DNA of 64,000 nt. Origin: Cyclonatronum proteinivorum (GTDB taxonomy: Bacteria; Bacteroidota; Rhodothermia; Balneolales; Cyclonatronaceae). The notes under the pieces were generated by a model. The model ran no database searches and had not been told where the DNA came from. It was given only the letters and a program-made list of their open reading frames with translations. Shown one piece after another: positions 63,119 to 64,000 of this stretch. Numbering within the stretch: the first letter of the stretch is position 1; each line of letters starts with the position of its first letter. Made by a program: the position numbers and the translations under genes. The stretch lies in NCBI RefSeq assembly GCF_003353065.1, contig NZ_CP027806.1, positions 2,562,501 to 2,626,500 on the forward strand, in the 5' to 3' direction.

Positions 63119-63976
63119 ATGCCCATTCAGTACAACGAGTTTTACAACGAGCAAACCGGCCTTACCGTCGGCATCAAAAAGCAATTGTTCCATGAAGTTA
63201 CGCCTTACCAAACCGTCGAAGTTTTCGAAACCGATACCTGGGGCAATCTCATGACCATCGACGGCATGGTCATGCTCAGTGAAAAAGATGAGTTCGTCTA
63301 TCATGAGATGATGGCACACATGCCGCTACTTACCCATCCGAAGCCCGAGACCGTGCTCATCATCGGCGGCGGCGACGGCGGCACGGCCCGTGAAGTGCTC
63401 AAGCATCCAAGCGTGAAGCATGTGGATATGGTCGAAATCGACGAAGCGGTAGTGCGCGCAAGCAAGCTGCACATGCCTGCCGTGGGCGACTTCGATAACC
63501 CGAAACTGCACGTTAAATACGAAAACGGCCTCACCTTCGTGGACGGCCCCAGAGAAGTTTATGATGTCATCATCATTGATGGCAGCGATCCGGTCGGACC
63601 GGCAGTTGACCTCTTCAAGCGTGATTTCTACGAAAAATGCCACACCTGCCTCAAAGCCGACGGCGTATTGGTGAGTCAGACCGAGAGCCCCTTTGTGGAG
63701 CACTATCACGACAGCATCCGCAGCGTGCAGCGTGCCATCGACAGCCTTTTCCCCATTGCGAAACTCTTCCTCACCTGGATTCCGCTCTACCCAACCGGCA
63801 TGTGGTCGATGTCCATCGCAAGCAAGCAGCGCGACCCGCTGTCTGCGGAAGTGCTTGAAATCATCGACACCCGCATCGCGACCTTTGCGGATACCCTCAA
63901 ATACTACAACAAAGACGTACACGCGGCAGCCTATGCCCTGCCCGGCTTTGTAAAACAAATGCTGGAAAGCGAGTAG
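63119..63976 (+). CDS. speE: Spermidine synthase (polyamine aminopropyltransferase)
   Basis: Transfers the aminopropyl group from decarboxylated AdoMet to putrescine, or to agmatine in some thermophiles and cyanobacteria. 285 aa. SAM-binding region VLIIGGGDGGTAREVLKHP near 80, then VEIDEAVVRAS, and the catalytic-loop region IIIDGSDPVGPAVDLF near 155. A tetramer-type N-terminal domain is present (MPIQYNEFYNEQTGLTVGIK). The gene is complete, 24 bp before the window end; no ureohydrolase is visible yet. Confidence 0.95.
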   Translation: MPIQYNEFYNEQTGLTVGIKKQLFHEVTPYQTVEVFETDTWGNLMTIDGMVMLSEKDEFVYHEMMAHMPLLTHPKPETVLIIGGGDGGTAREVLKHPSVKHVDMVEIDEAVVRASKLHMPAVGDFDNPKLHVKYENGLTFVDGPREVYDVIIIDGSDPVGPAVDLFKRDFYEKCHTCLKADGVLVSQTESPFVEHYHDSIRSVQRAIDSLFPIAKLFLTWIPLYPTGMWSMSIASKQRDPLSAEVLEIIDTRIATFADTLKYYNKDVHAAAYALPGFVKQMLESE

Positions 63977-64000
63977 CCGCTATCCTGTCCTTTTGCGAAA

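Overview
The window looks like a chromosomal segment of a Bacteroidota/Rhodothermota-Balneolota type bacterium. This is inferred from family content, not from a search. The signs are a type IX secretion C-terminal sorting domain with the YPNPFNP-type motif, a small Hc1-type histone, an E1 alpha/beta fusion dehydrogenase, several genes with TTG starts and weak ribosome sites, and a TATATTTG-like -7 box. A BacNav-type channel and a sodium:solute symporter would suit a sodium-rich or alkaline habitat. I saw no rRNA, tRNA, CRISPR array, intact transposase or prophage.

Layout. 1-6.9 kb (minus): partial galE, a Rieske oxygenase with a sodium symporter, and a three-gene 3-keto-glycoside set (gluconate-2-dehydrogenase subunit 3-like, GMC flavoenzyme, DUF1080 hydrolase). 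7.1-10.1 kb (plus, divergent): MFS transporter and cytoplasmic trehalase, with LacI-type operator-like sites between the two sets. 10.5-16.7 kb (minus): a fadN-fadA-fadE-like beta-oxidation operon behind a promoter with a double palindromic operator. 17-18.9 kb (plus): an actin-like ATPase that appears circularly permuted, then a bactofilin. 19.2-21.8 kb (plus): acylating aldehyde dehydrogenase and iron alcohol dehydrogenase. 21.9-30.9 kb (minus): FIST sensor protein, giant PAS/GAF hybrid kinase, threonine aldolase, 3-hydroxybutyryl-CoA dehydrogenase, lysA. 31.2-38.7 kb (plus): a probably degenerate penicillin-acylase relative, GlcNAc/BadF kinase, GH3-beta-lactamase fusion, an unusual two-domain cytidine deaminase and a divergent amino-acid-kinase-like protein, together suggestive of wall-sugar and nucleoside salvage. 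38.9-44.5 kb: histone Hc1, 5'-nucleotidase, DUF2721, ankyrin protein, double FKBP lipoprotein, PhzF. Two copies of a small non-autonomous mobile element lie in this stretch and just after it (42.2 and 44.8 kb). 45.1-50.8 kb: acyl-CoA synthetase plus SDR, divergent hotdog thioesterase, a hypothetical gene, HD phosphohydrolase. 50.8-52.3 kb: a non-coding, repeat-rich stretch with a ~0.5 kb direct duplication. 52.3-64 kb: T9SS cargo protein and a decayed copy of its sorting domain, voltage-gated channel, radA, two A+T-rich envelope glycosyltransferase genes, the E1 fusion, and a polyamine cluster (speD, pyruvoyl arginine decarboxylase, speE).

Main points for follow-up. (1) The actin-like protein at 16990-18012 carries its phosphate-1 motif at the C-terminus instead of the N-terminus. 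(2) The same 13-bp palindrome (TTAAC-N3-GTTAA) occurs at two separate fatty-acid loci, implying a local fatty-acid regulon. (3) The mobile element has terminal inverted repeats and two different 4-bp target duplications. (4) The cytidine deaminase has its dead and live domains in the reverse order from the E. coli enzyme. (5) The trehalose and 3-keto-glycoside genes are divergently arranged around a shared control region.
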